Assembly (NCBI RefSeq): GCF_039729195.1
Contig: NZ_CP155796.1
Span: 2,294,001 to 2,358,000 of the forward strand
DNA length: 64,000 bases
Reading direction: 5' to 3'
Source: Mycobacterium sp. DL
Lineage (GTDB): Bacteria; Actinomycetota; Actinomycetes; Mycobacteriales; Mycobacteriaceae
Shown here: one piece after another, positions 63,980 to 64,000 of the stretch
Numbering within the stretch: position 1 is the stretch's first letter
Layout of the letters: every line of letters starts with the position of its first letter
Program-made: the position numbers and the translations under genes
The notes under the pieces: generated by a model
What the model was told of the DNA's origin: nothing
What the model saw: the letters and a program-made list of their open reading frames with translations, nothing else
Database searches by the model: none

Positions 63980-64000
63980 ATGGTTGATGTCGGTCGGGCG
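63980..64000 (+). CDS. rbfA: Ribosome-binding factor A, start only
   Basis: The last 21 bases encode MVDVGRA, fitting the opening of actinobacterial RbfA (continuing RRLAKRI in relatives). The ATG lies 12 bp after infB, and rbfA follows infB in M. tuberculosis (Rv2838c). Only seven codons are inside the window, so the call rests mostly on gene order. Confidence 0.7.

Noticed and set aside
1..64000. tRNA or rRNA genes
   Set aside because: No cloverleaf-type segment with TTCGA-type arm in a gene-free gap was found; gaps are short and otherwise explained.

Overview
The window is about 64 kb of high-GC actinobacterial chromosome from a mycobacterium, most likely a fast-growing, environmental Mycolicibacterium-type species. 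The markers are mycothione reductase, a mycofactocin-type short-chain dehydrogenase, F420-type luciferase-like oxidoreductases, a WS/DGAT acyltransferase, MPT70/MPT83-type fasciclin proteins, Rip1, EfpA, many GTG starts and leaderless-looking promoters. From about 10 kb to the end the gene order follows the M. tuberculosis block Rv2876 to Rv2838c in reverse. Accessory genes are inserted into or swapped within that backbone. No rRNA, tRNA, insertion sequence, phage or CRISPR array was seen.

Layout. 1-10 kb is an accessory lipid/ketone catabolism region: a truncated flavin monooxygenase, an esterase, a START-like protein, an acyl-CoA dehydrogenase, two luciferase-like oxidoreductases, an NADPH-dependent reductase, a DUF427 protein and a WS/DGAT. 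A shared TTACA-N14-TGTCA box lies before three of the genes here. 10-15.5 kb holds DUF2631, an SDR, photolyase, a PuuE-like allantoinase and two adjacent fasciclin genes (mpt70/mpt83 type) with SigK-like promoters. 15.5-23 kb is dxr-rip1-ispG (MEP isoprenoid pathway plus the site-2 protease), two acetyltransferases, a lipoprotein PBP and a DUF1707 protein. 23-29 kb holds a sulfotransferase/DUF1214 pair with its TetR, a thioesterase, mapB, a lipoprotein and a degenerate hydrolase.

28.9-37.9 kb has two divergent blocks around a 360-bp control region. One is a two-gene osmolyte module (N-acetylglutaminylglutamine amide type: GNAT/ATP-grasp plus Asn-synthetase-like). The other is a gamma-glutamylation operon (glutamine synthetase-like, C26 peptidase, aldehyde dehydrogenase, SDR, FadR regulator), which probably degrades a polyamine- or ethanolamine-like amine. 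37.9-40.9 kb is a metal-sensor gene plus a complete CbiM-N-Q-O cobalt/nickel ECF transporter, sitting where M. tuberculosis has nicT. 40.9-44.6 kb has a two-component system, DoxX and a SigR/SigH-like sigma factor.

44.6-54.4 kb carries mycothione reductase, a hydrolase, mqo, a small acetyltransferase and a cobalamin/siroheme run (chelatase, cobO, cobB, cysG), followed by efpA. The end is the translation block: proS, two Rv2844/Rv2843-like genes, rimP-nusA-ylxR-infB and the first 7 codons of rbfA.

Functional links: Co/Ni uptake sits a few kilobases from cobalamin synthesis. Rip1 is encoded beside genes whose SigK promoters depend, in M. tuberculosis, on an anti-sigma factor that Rip1 cleaves. 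The SigR-like sigma factor faces mycothione reductase, both themes of thiol stress.
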